This document shows, in pieces, positions 38,820 through 49,819 of a stretch of 64,000 nucleotides of DNA; positions within the stretch are counted from its first letter, which is position 1; each line of letters opens with the position of its first letter. The stretch spans positions 95,685-159,684 of the forward strand of contig NMRB01001253.1 of NCBI GenBank assembly GCA_002633025.1, given 5' to 3'. This stretch comes from Notospermus geniculatus. Its lineage: Eukaryota; Nemertea; Pilidiophora; Heteronemertea; Lineidae. The position numbers were made by a program, and so were the translations under genes. The notes under the pieces are model-generated. The model was not told where the DNA came from and did no database searches. It saw nothing but the letters and a program-made list of their open reading frames with translations.

Positions 38820-40030
38820 AACTCTCAAATCCTTGGTAACGACAAAAAACCGCTAAAACATAAATTTGCGAAGCCTTTTTAAAAAACTAAATACAAAACA
38901 ACATACTCCTTTATATTGGAAACGTGGCTGTAGTACAGTCACATCAGTTGAGATCGAAGCCACAGAGAATAAGCCGGACAAAATTTGAGGGTTTTCCTTT
39001 ATATATGTACTAGATTAAACGGAATAATGCGGCGAGGTTTTAGTATGAAAAAAAAAGACTTGTTAACAAAATGATCTTAACAAAATGACAAACTCTTAAA
39101 TTTGTGTTTTTTTTTCGTAAGTTAATTGAAAAAAAGTGAACATTTGAAATGACCTTGACATTTGCGGGTGACCTTGACCTTCGATGAAATTGGCAATATG
39201 CCAAAAGGTTAGCCAACCTAAGTTAACATATGAATGATCACTTGAATTTCAAAAATACCATGTCTGGATATGTAGAAATCAGCTTTAAACAAAATCCATG
39301 TTTTTGCAGTCCGTTGCCACGGTAACGCGACTTACTCAAAACGCTAAAGGGTGCCGCGTTGGCACCCGGCGGATTCTGATTCGCCTAAGCCCAAAGATTC
39401 AGAAAATATCAAAACACTGCTGTTATCAGCGAAAAAGGGGTTACGCCCCTTTTCGGTGTTTTGCGCCAGACTGAGACGCTACGCGGCGGTTGGTTTCTTT
39501 GCGTCCAGTTTGTAATCTCATCGTCTGCCACTGGAGCAATTGACTTGGAACATCACGCACATGTACCTCAGTGATGTCTCCACAGACCGATTTTCATGGA
39601 AATCCGATAATGTTCATTCTGTCAAAACCGAAACCAAAAACATTTTAAGTGCGATTCAAACTTAACCGTTGATCGGATCCTCACCAATTTTTTTTAGCAT
39701 AGTACGTCCAATGAGGATATATGCCAAATACGGGTTTTTGATTTGACCTCTTTTTCAAGGTCACAGAGGTCAAAGTTCAAAATTTTGCCGTTAGTTGGCA
39801 CGTTTCCTGGCCGCTGGGGCTATTGACCTGAAACTTGGTAGATATATTCCCCTGGGTCAGATGACCAATGACAGCAAGTTTTGGCCCAATTCCATTCTTG
39901 ACTTGGCCACTAGGTGGCATTTGTTCTTCTGGTACGTTCACGTTCTCCCACGTGAGCACATGGTCCATGACCATTTCATTTGTTGTATAGGTGCACTGGG
40001 CGAAAAAAGACAACGAAAAGTAATTCGATG
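38820..40030. other. No gene seen; repeat fragments
   Basis: Contains TGACCTTGACCT at 39170 and a GGGGCTATTGACCTGAAACTTGG segment near 39816 that resembles 5738-5762 and thus belongs to a dispersed repeat. No exon recognised. Confidence 0.4.
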
Positions 40031-40035
40031 CTGAT

Positions 40036-41067
40036 CTAATTCATAGGCAAAAATATAATTACTCCATCATATATCTTGTGTTTCCGACGAATTAATCGGA
40101 TATTCCTGTCTTGGTCGAAAGTTGCGTGTTTTGGTCTCATGAGGTTTCTATCAACCTTACTCACTCCATGCATTTCTACCCGTAGCAGGCTGACAACTTC
40201 ATAGTTTTCATTTAAACTCGATAAACAGATTTCGTGCATTTCAAAGCCGGAATACCACCAGCAACTACCGTAGTTTGTTTTCCCACCGTGCAGAAAAACG
40301 ACGAACGTCGAGAACGTTTCATCAGCAATGATGAAGTCTGAGAAGGTCTTTGGTAGGGGAACCTCGTGTTGCCATATTTTACGTGTAACGTGCACGTCGA
40401 AGTTGCGAAGAACTAGGGCGATGTGAAAGTGATGCTTGGTTTGACTTACAAAGAAGACAACTGGATATTTTGCCACATGGAACAAATACAATAAGTGCTT
40501 ATCCGGTTGATCTAATAAGATTTTCGTCGGGAGTTGAAATTGAAGAGTTGCATTGGGCGAGAAAGCATACGCCACCTTACCGTTCTCGTATTTTGTCTGC
40601 AGGTCATAAAAGTTCATGGACACTGCGAATCGCGCGTACACGATACAAAAGAAAACGAATCTTAACATATCCTCCGTGTGAATATGGTGCTTGACTCTAC
40701 CAGTAGATTGAACTGCTGTGGATTTTTCTTCAGGCGGAACAGGGAGCTTCACAATCAATTTCCCACTGGAAAACTGGTATACCCATATTTCGGTGATGAG
40801 AGATTTTTTACCGTTCTTCCTGACAAGAACACTCAAGCGGTAATCAAACACGTGGCTCGAGTAGACCGAGATATCTTTAGGTAAGCGGTGATAGAAGGAG
40901 AAATTATACAATACCCGATAAAGGTAATTTCGACGCGGACTGTACACCAGAATTCTCGACAAAGGCACAGGATGTTCTTCATAACATACCGCTACAAATG
41001 GCTCGTTTTGGTGAAATGAAACAGCGAGACCTTTTTCCGTTGATCTGATTGGTGGAATGAACGACAT
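40036..41067 (-). CDS. Hypothetical protein of an unknown three-member local family, member A (343 aa)
   Basis: A single uninterrupted frame from ATG at 41067 to TAA at 40036. I do not recognise a named domain. The protein is rich in aromatic beta-strand-like segments (FVAVCYEE, LSVLVRKN, EIWVYQFSSGKL, FHIALVLRNF, TFVVFLHGG), a pattern seen in beta-propellers. It aligns in order with member B at 43682-44650: VYQFSSGKLIVKLP with LYDVKRGTFEGTIIIP, NFYDLQTKYENGKVAYAF with TIYDLMLSNKTGRIHFVL, and KIYDGVIIF with EVYDRVMRV. A second frame starting 97 bp upstream (ATG at 41164, MKFSIIYALGLLSLFSSRSL) is a good signal peptide followed by a GTAAAC donor-like site. It may be the true first exon, or a frameshift separates it. 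Likely a lineage-restricted secreted or F-box-associated-like protein. Confidence 0.6.
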   Translation of the reverse strand: MSFIPPIRSTEKGLAVSFHQNEPFVAVCYEEHPVPLSRILVYSPRRNYLYRVLYNFSFYHRLPKDISVYSSHVFDYRLSVLVRKNGKKSLITEIWVYQFSSGKLIVKLPVPPEEKSTAVQSTGRVKHHIHTEDMLRFVFFCIVYARFAVSMNFYDLQTKYENGKVAYAFSPNATLQFQLPTKILLDQPDKHLLYLFHVAKYPVVFFVSQTKHHFHIALVLRNFDVHVTRKIWQHEVPLPKTFSDFIIADETFSTFVVFLHGGKTNYGSCWWYSGFEMHEICLSSLNENYEVVSLLRVEMHGVSKVDRNLMRPKHATFDQDRNIRLIRRKHKIYDGVIIFLPMN

Positions 41068-41280
41068 TCGATGACGTAATTTGTATTTGTGAACTTTGTT
41101 TACCTAATGAACGTGATGAAAATAAGGATAAAAGCCCCAGAGCATAAATTATAGAAAACTTCACTCCGTGAGGAGTAAAGTAACGTGATTTCCGCAGAGA
41201 AAAGTTTTATCCGTGCGGAGAAAAGTTTATTCCACGGAATAAAGTTTATGCCACGGAGAAATGTATGAGAAAAATAAAAA
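41068..41280 (-). repeat. Short tandem TCCGTGGAATAAACTTT units upstream of member A
   Basis: Three to four imperfect units of about 19-21 bp (TCCGTGG-ATAAACTTT, on minus) precede the signal-peptide-like frame. They may be promoter-proximal or a small minisatellite. Confidence 0.4.
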
Positions 41281-41774
41281 CAAGTCTAGCGACGTTTTGG
41301 ACACTAGGTGATTTGAGGGGGTCATGTCTCACCGTGGCTATTACATCCCCGCGATATCACCAATACCCATACCCAGACTTCCCCCTTAAGTCAAAAAGGC
41401 ATTTCCGTGGAATGTATTGACACCATCAGCAGACTGTCCCTTTAAATTTACCGTTCACTCGGAATACCGCTATCAGAAGACATCCGCTCTGGTAGTCATG
41501 CCCATGAGGATACAGTTTGTTGCACAATTGACCTCGGAAGGTACGCTTCATTTCATTGCGTATGGTACGGGTGCGTCACGCGTCTCTTCTGCATGTTGTG
41601 GGTGACGTCCGCGCACCACGGGCGAATGATGTTACGTCTTCGTTGCGTGCCTTTCACGGCGGCGCGCCACGTCCGCGGAAGATACGAGGACGGTGCGCGC
41701 ATGACGCTGCATGCGGATGGTGCGTGGCGCACCGCGGGAGGTTAATTGTGAAACGTACTCTATTTATCTTACTA

Positions 41775-42188
41775 GGTAGTTTTAGCAACCTTACGTTTTA
41801 CATTTACGATTACATTTGAAAACGTCATGACGTCGGCTATGCGGGAGTTTTTTACGCGCAAGTCGTTTGCTACACGTAAGAAACTTACGATGTAATCAAC
41901 GTCAAATCTTTCACGTTTGTAATCAAATAAATCGCTTTCTATTTGACACGCCTAATAATGGGTAAATGTCCAAGTTGTAGTGAAGATTACAAGTAAAATG
42001 ATGGACCTATGTGTCTTTGAGAGCCGGACAAATATGGGATACATCGACAACATTTTATCATACACGGAAAGCCTTTTACGTCAGATGACGCACCTTCGCG
42101 TCACAAGGCGTCACGTCACTCTGTAATGACGTCATGACGTCGTTAAATCGTAATCGTAAATGTAAAACGTAAGCTTGCTAAAACTGCC
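41775..42188. mobile_element. TA-target MITE, 414 bp
   Basis: TIR GGTAGTTTTAGCAACCTTAC (right end GGCAGTTTTAGCAAGC, inverted), pairing continues through GTTTTACATTTACGATTAC. TA on both sides (41773-41774, 42189-42190). Confidence 0.8.
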
Positions 42189-42760
42189 TATTGTTTGCCT
42201 ATTCAGGCCAGTTTGTCAAAATACGTCAGCATACATGTAGGCCTAAAACATGAACGGCTGCTTCGAGATCAAGGCGTAAAATACCCCTAATTTACGGATC
42301 AAAATATTCCGAATCGCAACCTTTATCCTTGCGAAAAATCATAAGGATCATGCTAGACATCTCATCTTCCCATACACGATTCGATGGCTAAATCAGGCCC
42401 CAAAAGCGTCAGTTATTGCAGAACGCAGAGGTACATAGAAAATGCACATTTTCGCCCAAAAATACGACTAAATCTTGGGTTTTAAGGTGGATGGACCAGG
42501 TTGCACACAATAATGTAACACTCTACTCCGTTTCATGGAGAATGGTTTCGCGATGTCAGAGAAAAGTACTAGTATCTGGAAACGAAAAATCAAGCATGAA
42601 AATTAGCTCTGTTTTAATGTTTTATTGCCTTGTCCTCTGTCTTTTTATGCCTTGTCGTTTGATGGTTTTAGGGGTTGTTATATTGTAAGGTGCCCTTGAG
42701 CAGTCTTGTGATAATGGCACCTAAATATTTGGTAAATGATAGTAACAACAGACAGTAATA
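42189..42760. other. No gene seen
   Basis: The 90-codon plus-strand frame at 42416-42688 has no family match or splice context. Confidence 0.4.
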
Positions 42761-42850
42761 ATAATAATAATAATAGTAATAAAAATAGTAATAATAATAG
42801 TAATAATAGTAAGGCGTAATAATAGTAATAATAATAATAATAATAATAGA
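42758..42850. repeat. AAT/AGTAAT trinucleotide microsatellite
   Basis: Uninterrupted AAT units alternate with AGT in about 90 bp. Confidence 0.9.
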
Positions 42851-42971
42851 GTACCGGTACCTAGCGCCCAATATAAAGGAAGTGGTTATTCGGCAAGCAC
42901 AATCCTTGCCGAATACAGAAATTGGTGTTAGATGGCAAGCAAACAATATGACCCCCGGTTATCGCTAGCTG

Positions 42972-43040
42972 TTTCAGTAGCTCAGTCGGCTCGTGTTTGC
43001 CTATTAAAATGCAGGTCCTCGGTTCGATTCTTACACCGTT
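42972..43040 (+). repeat. tRNA-derived SINE head
   Basis: TAGCTCAGTCGG matches a pol III A box and GGTTCGATTC a B box 32 nt later. The stems around them do not pair like a functional tRNA, so a SINE head is preferred. Confidence 0.5.
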
Positions 43041-43084
43041 TCTTTCCTGTCCTGTGTTTTTCTTTGGCCTTTTCGTTTTGCTGA

Positions 43085-43195
43085 AAATACTCTAAATCCA
43101 CCAATTTAACCCAGGGTATAATTTTGTAGGACGACATTGAACCTGGGTATATTTCTGTTATTCCCAGGACGACATTAACCGATTCGGCCCTACTA
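43085..43195. repeat. Partial GTCGTCCTGGGTA-family MITE (one end)
   Basis: It ends CCCAGGACGACATTAACCGA followed by TTCGGC, the same terminus as the complete copies. The opposite end is missing or badly decayed. Confidence 0.6.
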
Positions 43196-43436
43196 CCATG
43201 ACCACAAAACTCTTTATTCATTCGTAGGTCGCCGCGATCTGACGCGGAGAGTTCAAATTGGATGAACTTTTGAAAATCGCACGCCAAGGGGTCGTGCGAC
43301 CTGACGCCCATGATAGTCGCAGAGGTACGCTGGAGTGTGAACCAACACGACTATGTCGGCGTCCAGATTTTGATCGCGCGTCTGACGCCGATGGTCTCGT
43401 GCGTCGCACGCAAACGCTCCAATGGAAAGCCTCCCT

Positions 43437-43683
43437 TAAGCCTAGTTTATACTTCGACGCAAGACCATCGCCGGCGACCGACGCGCGATCTTGCGTTCGA
43501 CGCTGACCCCGTCGTGCGATTTGGTCGGTGTCCGATCGCGAGGCTGTAATTACTTGAGTCATTTCATAACTGGTCGCCGTCGCTAAGTACGCTGGACTCT
43601 GAATCAATTCCACGAAGTCGGCGTCCAGATTTGCTCGTGCGTCGGACGCCGAAGGGTTTGCGTCGAACTATAAATTAGGCTTT
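43437..43683. mobile_element. MITE with AAGCCTAGTTTATACTTCGA ends
   Basis: The left end AAGCCTAGTTTATACTTCGA is inverted at the right as TCGAACTATAAATTAGGCTT. The right end abuts the stop codon of member B, so the insertion may have set its C-terminus. Confidence 0.65.
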
Positions 43684-44650
43684 AGACTCGCATCACACGA
43701 TCGTAAACTTCAGCTGAAACGAAATGCTCTCGCATGCCTGGAGTCATCCTTTGAGATCGCTTAAAATGCAACAATGCGCCATCTGTGGGGTTGAATTCGT
43801 AATGAGACATCGACCAATCGCCGATTATGGGATAAAAGAATGTAACTTTCTCTGCAAAAGTTTTTTTTCCGCAGTCGTTTCTTGCGAGTCCATTCTTGCA
43901 ATGACATATACGTGTAAAACCAATTGCTGTCGACTTTGGGAAACAAAAAAGAAACAACACATTTGAAGATTTACTGAAAAATAATCTGACCCAACGAGGA
44001 CAGTGCCTGAGGAATCCCATTTGCCTTGGCCGATATCTCGTTTCCCGGTAATTATCTTTCAGAAGATATTGAATGATGAACCTTCCGTCAAAAAGGTAAA
44101 TATCCCTGTTGATAACTTCTGGCTGGTGCAACAAACTGAAGATGACTCCATTAGCAAGAACAAAATGAATTCGACCAGTTTTGTTTGACAACATTAGGTC
44201 ATAAATGGTGGCACCGATGATTCCATTTCGATGGCAAAAAACGAGGACTTTGCCCTTATATCCTATACTTAGATTCCAGGCTACTCCTCTAGAAATGCAT
44301 ATATTTTTGATGGGTATGATGATCGTCCCTTCAAATGTCCCTCTTTTGACGTCATACAGTACGCATGTTTGTTTCCGCCGGATCAGAACAACAAATATCA
44401 TGTAACCCATGCAAATAGATCTTATAAAGCCTTCTACTTCTTTAGAGAAAGAAGTGTTAGACTCGATTCCAAAGTAGCCCCCCTTATTGACATAGACTGT
44501 AATTGTTGTATAGGGTGAGTCCCGCGGCCGTTGATTTTGTACTAATTTTCCTGATCTGCGGTCGTGGAACCAAAACGCACCCCTGCGTAACCTCAGTGGT
44601 GGTCGGAATGGGATTATCTTTCCAAGTTTATATTTAATCCTCGGTGAATC
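43682..44650 (-). CDS. Hypothetical protein of the same unknown family, member B (about 322 aa)
   Basis: The frame is open on minus from a possible acceptor (TTCTTCAAG, just after an in-frame TGA at 44660-44662) to TAA at 43682. The first ATG is at 44410 (MGYMIFVVLIRRKQT). The codons before it still read like the family (HDRRSGKLVQNQ, YTTITVYVNKGGYFGIES), so I extend the exon to 44650 and expect an upstream exon. The order of strand-like segments parallels member A, and the lengths are similar. The last residues end 4-5 codons earlier than in member A, exactly where a MITE begins. Near the C-terminus YEFNPTDGALLHFKRSQRM corresponds to HATFDQDRNIRLIRRKHKI of member A. Function unknown. Confidence 0.58.
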   Translation of the reverse strand, partial: DSPRIKYKLGKIIPFRPPLRLRRGAFWFHDRRSGKLVQNQRPRDSPYTTITVYVNKGGYFGIESNTSFSKEVEGFIRSICMGYMIFVVLIRRKQTCVLYDVKRGTFEGTIIIPIKNICISRGVAWNLSIGYKGKVLVFCHRNGIIGATIYDLMLSNKTGRIHFVLANGVIFSLLHQPEVINRDIYLFDGRFIIQYLLKDNYRETRYRPRQMGFLRHCPRWVRLFFSKSSNVLFLFCFPKSTAIGFTRICHCKNGLARNDCGKKTFAEKVTFFYPIIGDWSMSHYEFNPTDGALLHFKRSQRMTPGMREHFVSAEVYDRVMRV

Positions 44651-44662
44651 CTTGAAGAATCA

Positions 44663-45303
44663 TTCAGACAAACCAGGATAATGTATCAAGTCAAGCCTTA
44701 AAGGCACAAGTCTAACTCAAGCTGAGTCATTCAAGCTATCAGATGACATAAAATTTGTCGACAGGACTGTACTATCTCGTACTATCAGCCCGGGTTTTGT
44801 TAAAACTGACTTTTGTGCCTTGCGCTGATGAAGACGGCATCATTTTGCAAGTGGTTGTCCCGTGGGCGCTTGCTTGGGCATTTACATGCAACAAATACCT
44901 GTAGACTACTTCAACAGGGAATAGCATTGCGCTACGTATCAGACAACCCGCAACGGTGCTTTCATCCGCTCGATTTATTTAATCGGACACGTCGCACAAA
45001 AGTGCGTTTATGGAGGAGACCGTTCAAATTAACCACATAAACCATATATCAGTATTTAGCTAAGACATTGAGCTTTCCATTCAAGTGTAATTTATTTTTG
45101 CATAATGCAAACGAGTGAAGAGACATCAATCGAGAAATGTCGTCGCCCTCACGGAACTAGAAGTCGTTTGCAACTTAGAGGGTTGTTAAAAAAACATCGT
45201 CCGAACTACATAAATATTTCCCTGAATAAAACCAGCCAATCTTAATGGATGAAGAAATTATCGATCACCAACCTGTGTTAATTTCATACTTCCCCATGGT
45301 ATT
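44663..45303. other. No gene confirmed
   Basis: The 5' exon of member B should lie here if it exists, but I cannot pick one. The plus-strand frame at 44813-45040 has no support. Confidence 0.35.
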
Positions 45304-45312
45304 CCAAGTTTT

Positions 45313-45835
45313 GCTGAATGGGTCAATGTCGTCCTGGGTATACCTTATGTTTACCCAGGATTATCATGGGTAATCATTTTCTTTACCCAGGATCATCCTG
45401 GGTAAACATAAGGATCCTTAACTTTACCCAGCTTGGGAGTTCCTGCCGAATCGTGCTGATCGCTCCGAGGATGGAATTTGGTACGTGCGTCTCTTTCGGC
45501 AGAGAACATGCAGTAGGATCATTGCTAAAAAGGGCCGAAAATTACCGCTATACCTCCTCCGGGGTTTGCAATAGGGAGACAAGACCAATCCCTACAACTT
45601 TTCAAAGGGACCGATAGTAAATTCTCAAGGACATAGGAGCTATAGGCCTAGTTCGAGGCAACCCTTCATGATTTACGATGCATATCCACCTCACTACACC
45701 ACTCGGGAACTCCAATCTGGGTAAAGTTAAGGATCCTTATGTTTAACCAGGGCCGTCCTGGGTAAAGAAAAGGATTACCCAGGGTGATCCTGGGTAAACA
45801 TAAGGTATACCCAGGACGACATTGACCCATTCGGC
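45313..45835. mobile_element. Long-TIR MITE, GTCGTCCTGGGTA family, copy 2 (Mutator-like)
   Basis: 523 bp; the ends GCTGAATGGGTCAATGTCGT and their inverse are flanked by an exact 9-bp duplication CCAAGTTTT (45304-45312, 45836-45844). Each TIR is about 120 bp and contains three CTGGGTAAA/TTTACCCAG inverted pairs. Confidence 0.9.
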
Positions 45836-46588
45836 CCAAGTTTTTGTACGCAGTTCGAACAGCAGTATGTAACGATTCTCGCTAGCATGCATCGAATGCC
45901 GACCTGCCGATACCACCCGGGGATTGTCGATGTATGCCGAATTGCGGTCTCTTCAGCTGTTCGGATCTCGAAGCCGATGGATAACCTGGTTCCTTGGGCG
46001 TCTGTCGTAGCCCACGGAACCAGGTTAGACAATGGATAAAGCGAGGGAGATTTCTTGAAAATGCCGTGTTCACGCTGGTGACTCAAGTTTTTTTTTTCGT
46101 ACGCGATTTTACTCATGCATCTATACAATAAAAGGGAAAGTGCGATTCTTTGTCCGGTATGCACGGAGGCCTCCTGCGCATGTCCAGATTGACTACTTCC
46201 GGCCTTCAATAATATTCTATTGGCTCTGCCGTGGAGGTAGGCGTCGACTGAGCCGATTTAGCTACGTCACCGTACTATTTTTAGGAGGGCTTTCTCCATG
46301 TTGTGGCCGTTCTCCGAAAGGTGACGCCTCTATAGCAAATTCCCTTCCTATCAGTCGTGAGGATTAGACTTCAATATTCATTATTTATCCGCACTTCCGA
46401 TTTATAAGGCCAAAATTTTCTGCCTTCGATTTATGGTGTTTGACGAATTGACAACGTCTATCAAATCGTTTTATCAACATGCTCACATGATCAAGGATGA
46501 CCATAGCAGACTGCAACTTATTTTCGTAGTTGAAGTCGGGGTGGGAGTCCACAGCGAAACCTTAGCATTATAGTCCAATAGAATAAGC

Positions 46589-46643
46589 TGCGCATGCCCA
46601 GTAGATCTTGCGCATGCCCAGTAGATCTTGCGCATGCCCATTA
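46589..46643. repeat. 20-bp tandem repeat TGCGCATGCCCAGTAGATCT, nearly three copies
   Basis: Two perfect copies and a third partial. TGCGCATGC resembles the NRF-1 half of a TGCGCATGCGCA site, but no gene start is seen nearby. Confidence 0.8.
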
Positions 46644-46649
46644 GTTGGT

Positions 46650-47928
46650 TGGCGAGGCACCGGCATTCAAAGGTAGAATCAATTTCTCATGTTCAAACCC
46701 ACCTCCTGCATTGTGTTGCTCATGCCGGTTGATTATAGGGTCAACCGCAATCCGCTGGTTGGCTCGCATGATTATAAGCAGTGAGGTAAGGCGTTGTCAG
46801 TGGACGAAAGTTGGATGACTGAAAAGGCGCAAACGCCTTGTGTCACTCGTGCACAATACGTCGAATTAAGCCTATGAATAATGATTGATGTGGTCTAGGC
46901 CAGCGTAATTTTGTCATCGCCGAATTCACATGGACAGCTTTTCATGTTAAGCTTTTTTGGTAGGCAATGAACACATTTGGCAATGGCATCATTGCATACA
47001 GTTACTAAGTATAGCTATGCTCACAACGAAGTTGAAGTTGCTGACGCGCGCATACTAGAAGTAATGCCTGATTGAAATAAAAACCTCCTTACTGGGACCA
47101 GGCCACTAAGAATGTATAATGTCAGCTGGTTTAAAAGATTCTTTGTCAAGAAACGCTTGTGGGCCTGATAGAAAAATGCTTGTTTTATCCCTTCGAAGAC
47201 AACACCGTTTCAGTGACACGCCTGGATGTTCATAACACTACCACCAGCGCTACGAGAGATTTTAGGAAATATTTGACATTTTTTTCGCATTCTTATACAG
47301 AGTCCTGGCTAATTTATGGACATAATGCATCGCGTCAAAGATGGCTGCGCCCACGGCGGGTTTTGTATACACTACAGGTTTAACTGTGGAGTCGGAAAGG
47401 TGCTAAACCTCGCTAGTACCGACAAATACCACGGCTGACATGTCGTGGCGCTGTTAATACCTTTGCGGGTCGACTGCTATGTTGCAAATATCATTCGATG
47501 ACGCATGGCGACTGTTGATGGTCATGGCTTACTCACTGACCAATCAGGTTTGAGATTAGATCGGAGCTTAATTAAAAATGCATTTGATTTTTGATGGAAT
47601 CAGTGGATTATATTGGTCGAATCGCTAAAGCGGAGGATCCACTGTCGCGATATCGTTGCAGTGTACTTGCGATTGGGTTGCTGTGACCGCAATTCCACCG
47701 CAGGCGTGCTCTAGCAACCGGCGGTACACCTGTGATGCATCGCCGGCAAGCTTGCATTGGGGATAAGGTAACTACCATCACTAGCGATTGCAAGTAGGGA
47801 ACCTGATCCACTGTTGCGATTTACGCATGTTCCATACCAGACGGAGAATGGAAGGAATCTTTTCCTTTTGCCACTCTTCTTCAGCAAAAGCCACAGTAGT
47901 ATTGGTTTCCCCCGTGCCATACTGTGCG
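46650..47928. other. No gene seen
   Basis: Short frames only. Near 47632 and 47810 GATCCACTGTCGCGAT-type words recur and resemble those at 50100 and 51090, which suggests pieces of a shared repeat. Confidence 0.35.
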
Positions 47929-47937
47929 CAATATGAA

Positions 47938-49807
47938 GGGCATGTAGAAAACGCGGATAACGCGGATATCCGCCGGATATTCGTATATCGCGGATATTCG
48001 AAAATGCGGAAACTCGAAAACGCGGAAATACAAAAAAATAAATGACGATATACTAAATAAATTTGGTTGTCGAGGTATTATAGACACAATACAACTCAAG
48101 ATATAATGGAAGGTCCCATCTGGGACCGTCGGTAGATGGCTGAGCACACCAGCGCCGAAGGCGCGATGACGGCGGTACCGCCGACCGGAAAATTGTAATT
48201 ATAAACAGAAGCCGTTAGAAGCGAATTCCTGGCATCTCAAGGGCCGTAGTCCAAGGAAATGCGTTTTTTATTCGGAATCTCCCCCCGGCCCGATCTGTCA
48301 ATGTGGAAGAGCTACTAGTATTACACACTTGACACTAGCGGCGAATTATCGTCCCTCGTACATATAGTATATTAAGAAAAGCCGCCATCTTTGCCACTTG
48401 AAACATCAACATAGCCTACTCTCAAAGTGTAAAATTCGGTCGGAACTTCATACCAAGTGACGTGTCGTCACGTAAACATGTAACCATGGTCACAGTGTCA
48501 ACATAGTGTCAGCGGATAGGCCTGCATCAGTGCACGCCAAGAGCGTCATGGGATGACGTCATGATGATTCCACGTGCGGCTGTAAGTAAGAAGTTCCACG
48601 GCATAGGAATCACGCTGGGTTACACACCGAGGGCCGATTTCACAAACGGCGTTTAGCTTAATCACCGTTTTAATTCTTACTTATGCTGAAAGGGTAAATG
48701 TCGCGATCGTCCTGGGTATATACAAAGATTACCCAAGATCTCAATCTTCATTAAAACAATACCCTGGGTGTAGTTTCGGTAGCCGAACATCACCCAGCAT
48801 CCGCAATCAATGCCTAGGAACGAGTCCTATTTAGAAATCCCATGGAATCTCGCGGTGTCGCGCCGCGGTACTTGCTGAGTGTAGCTGTTCATGACATTCT
48901 TGAGGCGGTCATGTGACCACGGGCGAGACAACCTCGAATCCAGGTGTCATACTACGATGCTGGGTGATGTTCGGTTACCGAAAGTACACCCAGGGTATTG
49001 TTTTAGTAAAGATTCAGATCCTGGATAATCTTTGTATATAGGGCCTACCCAGGACGACATTTACCCTTTCAGCCTTACTTATTCAGGTTGAAGGCCTAGA
49101 AAAGCATTAACAACTATGGCCACAGTGGGTGGATAAATTCCGGGGTACGCTCAAGGACCTACTCGACTAAGAACTTGAACGGAGTTAGGCCTAGTTTTGA
49201 TGTTGTTGAGCACAGGAAGTTGTCATCGTTAAGCCGTGGCCAGATCGTGTTATCTAAGCGTCACTACACACATCGACACGACAAAACTTTGAAGAAACGG
49301 ATCTCTTCTGTCCAGAATGAGTGTGGTCAGGCAATCAACAATTTGATTCTTCTTCAGTACTTCTCTGTTGGTAAGGGTTCACCATGTTGGTCGCTTCCAG
49401 CATGGTAATGCCAAACCAAGAAGTTCGTTGTTGCCAAGGTCAAGGACAAGTGCATAAACTTACCAGTAACGAAAGCTGTTGCCGCTGTAATAAGCGAAAA
49501 TGGTGGAGTTAGTCAGGAATTCGCTTCTAACGGCTTCTGTTTAAAATTACAATTTTCCGGTCGGCGGTACCGCCGTCATCATGCCTTCGGCGCTGGTATG
49601 CTCAGCCATCTACCGACGGTCCCAGATGGGACCTTCCATTATATCTTGAGTTGTATTATGTCTATAAAACCTCGACAACCAAATTTATTTAGTATATCGT
49701 CATTTATTTCTTTGTATTTCCGCGTTTTCGAGTTTCCGCATTTTCGAATATCCGCGATATCCGGATATCCGGCGGATATCCGCGTTATCCGAGTTTTCTA
49801 CATGCCC
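47938..49807. mobile_element. Mutator-like element with about 300-bp TIRs, 1.87 kb, host of a nested MITE
   Basis: GGGCATGTAGAAAACGCGGA at the left and its inverse at the right; pairing runs about 300 bp through CGGATATCCG palindromes, GGTCCCATCTGGGACC and GGCGGTACCGCC. The exact 9-bp duplication CAATATGAA (47929-47937, 49808-49816) marks a Mutator-type insertion. No MULE transposase was recognised; the 77-codon frame at 49175-49408 is not assignable. The MITE at 48685-49073 sits inside. Confidence 0.88.
48685..49073. mobile_element. Long-TIR MITE, GTCGTCCTGGGTA family, copy 3, nested
   Basis: 389 bp; ends GCTGAAAGGGTAAATGTCG and inverse, exact 9-bp duplication CTTACTTAT (48676-48684, 49074-49082). 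Interior pairs include GGTGATGTTCGG and CCGAACATCACC. Confidence 0.9.
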
Positions 49808-49819
49808 CAATATGAAATG

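Noticed and set aside
41560-41760. GC- and CpG-rich 200 bp as a CpG-island promoter
   Set aside because: Short, next to a MITE, and without an adjacent gene start; invertebrate CpG content does not define promoters well.
44813-45040. 75-codon plus-strand frame as a gene
   Set aside because: No family, no splice context; probably chance.
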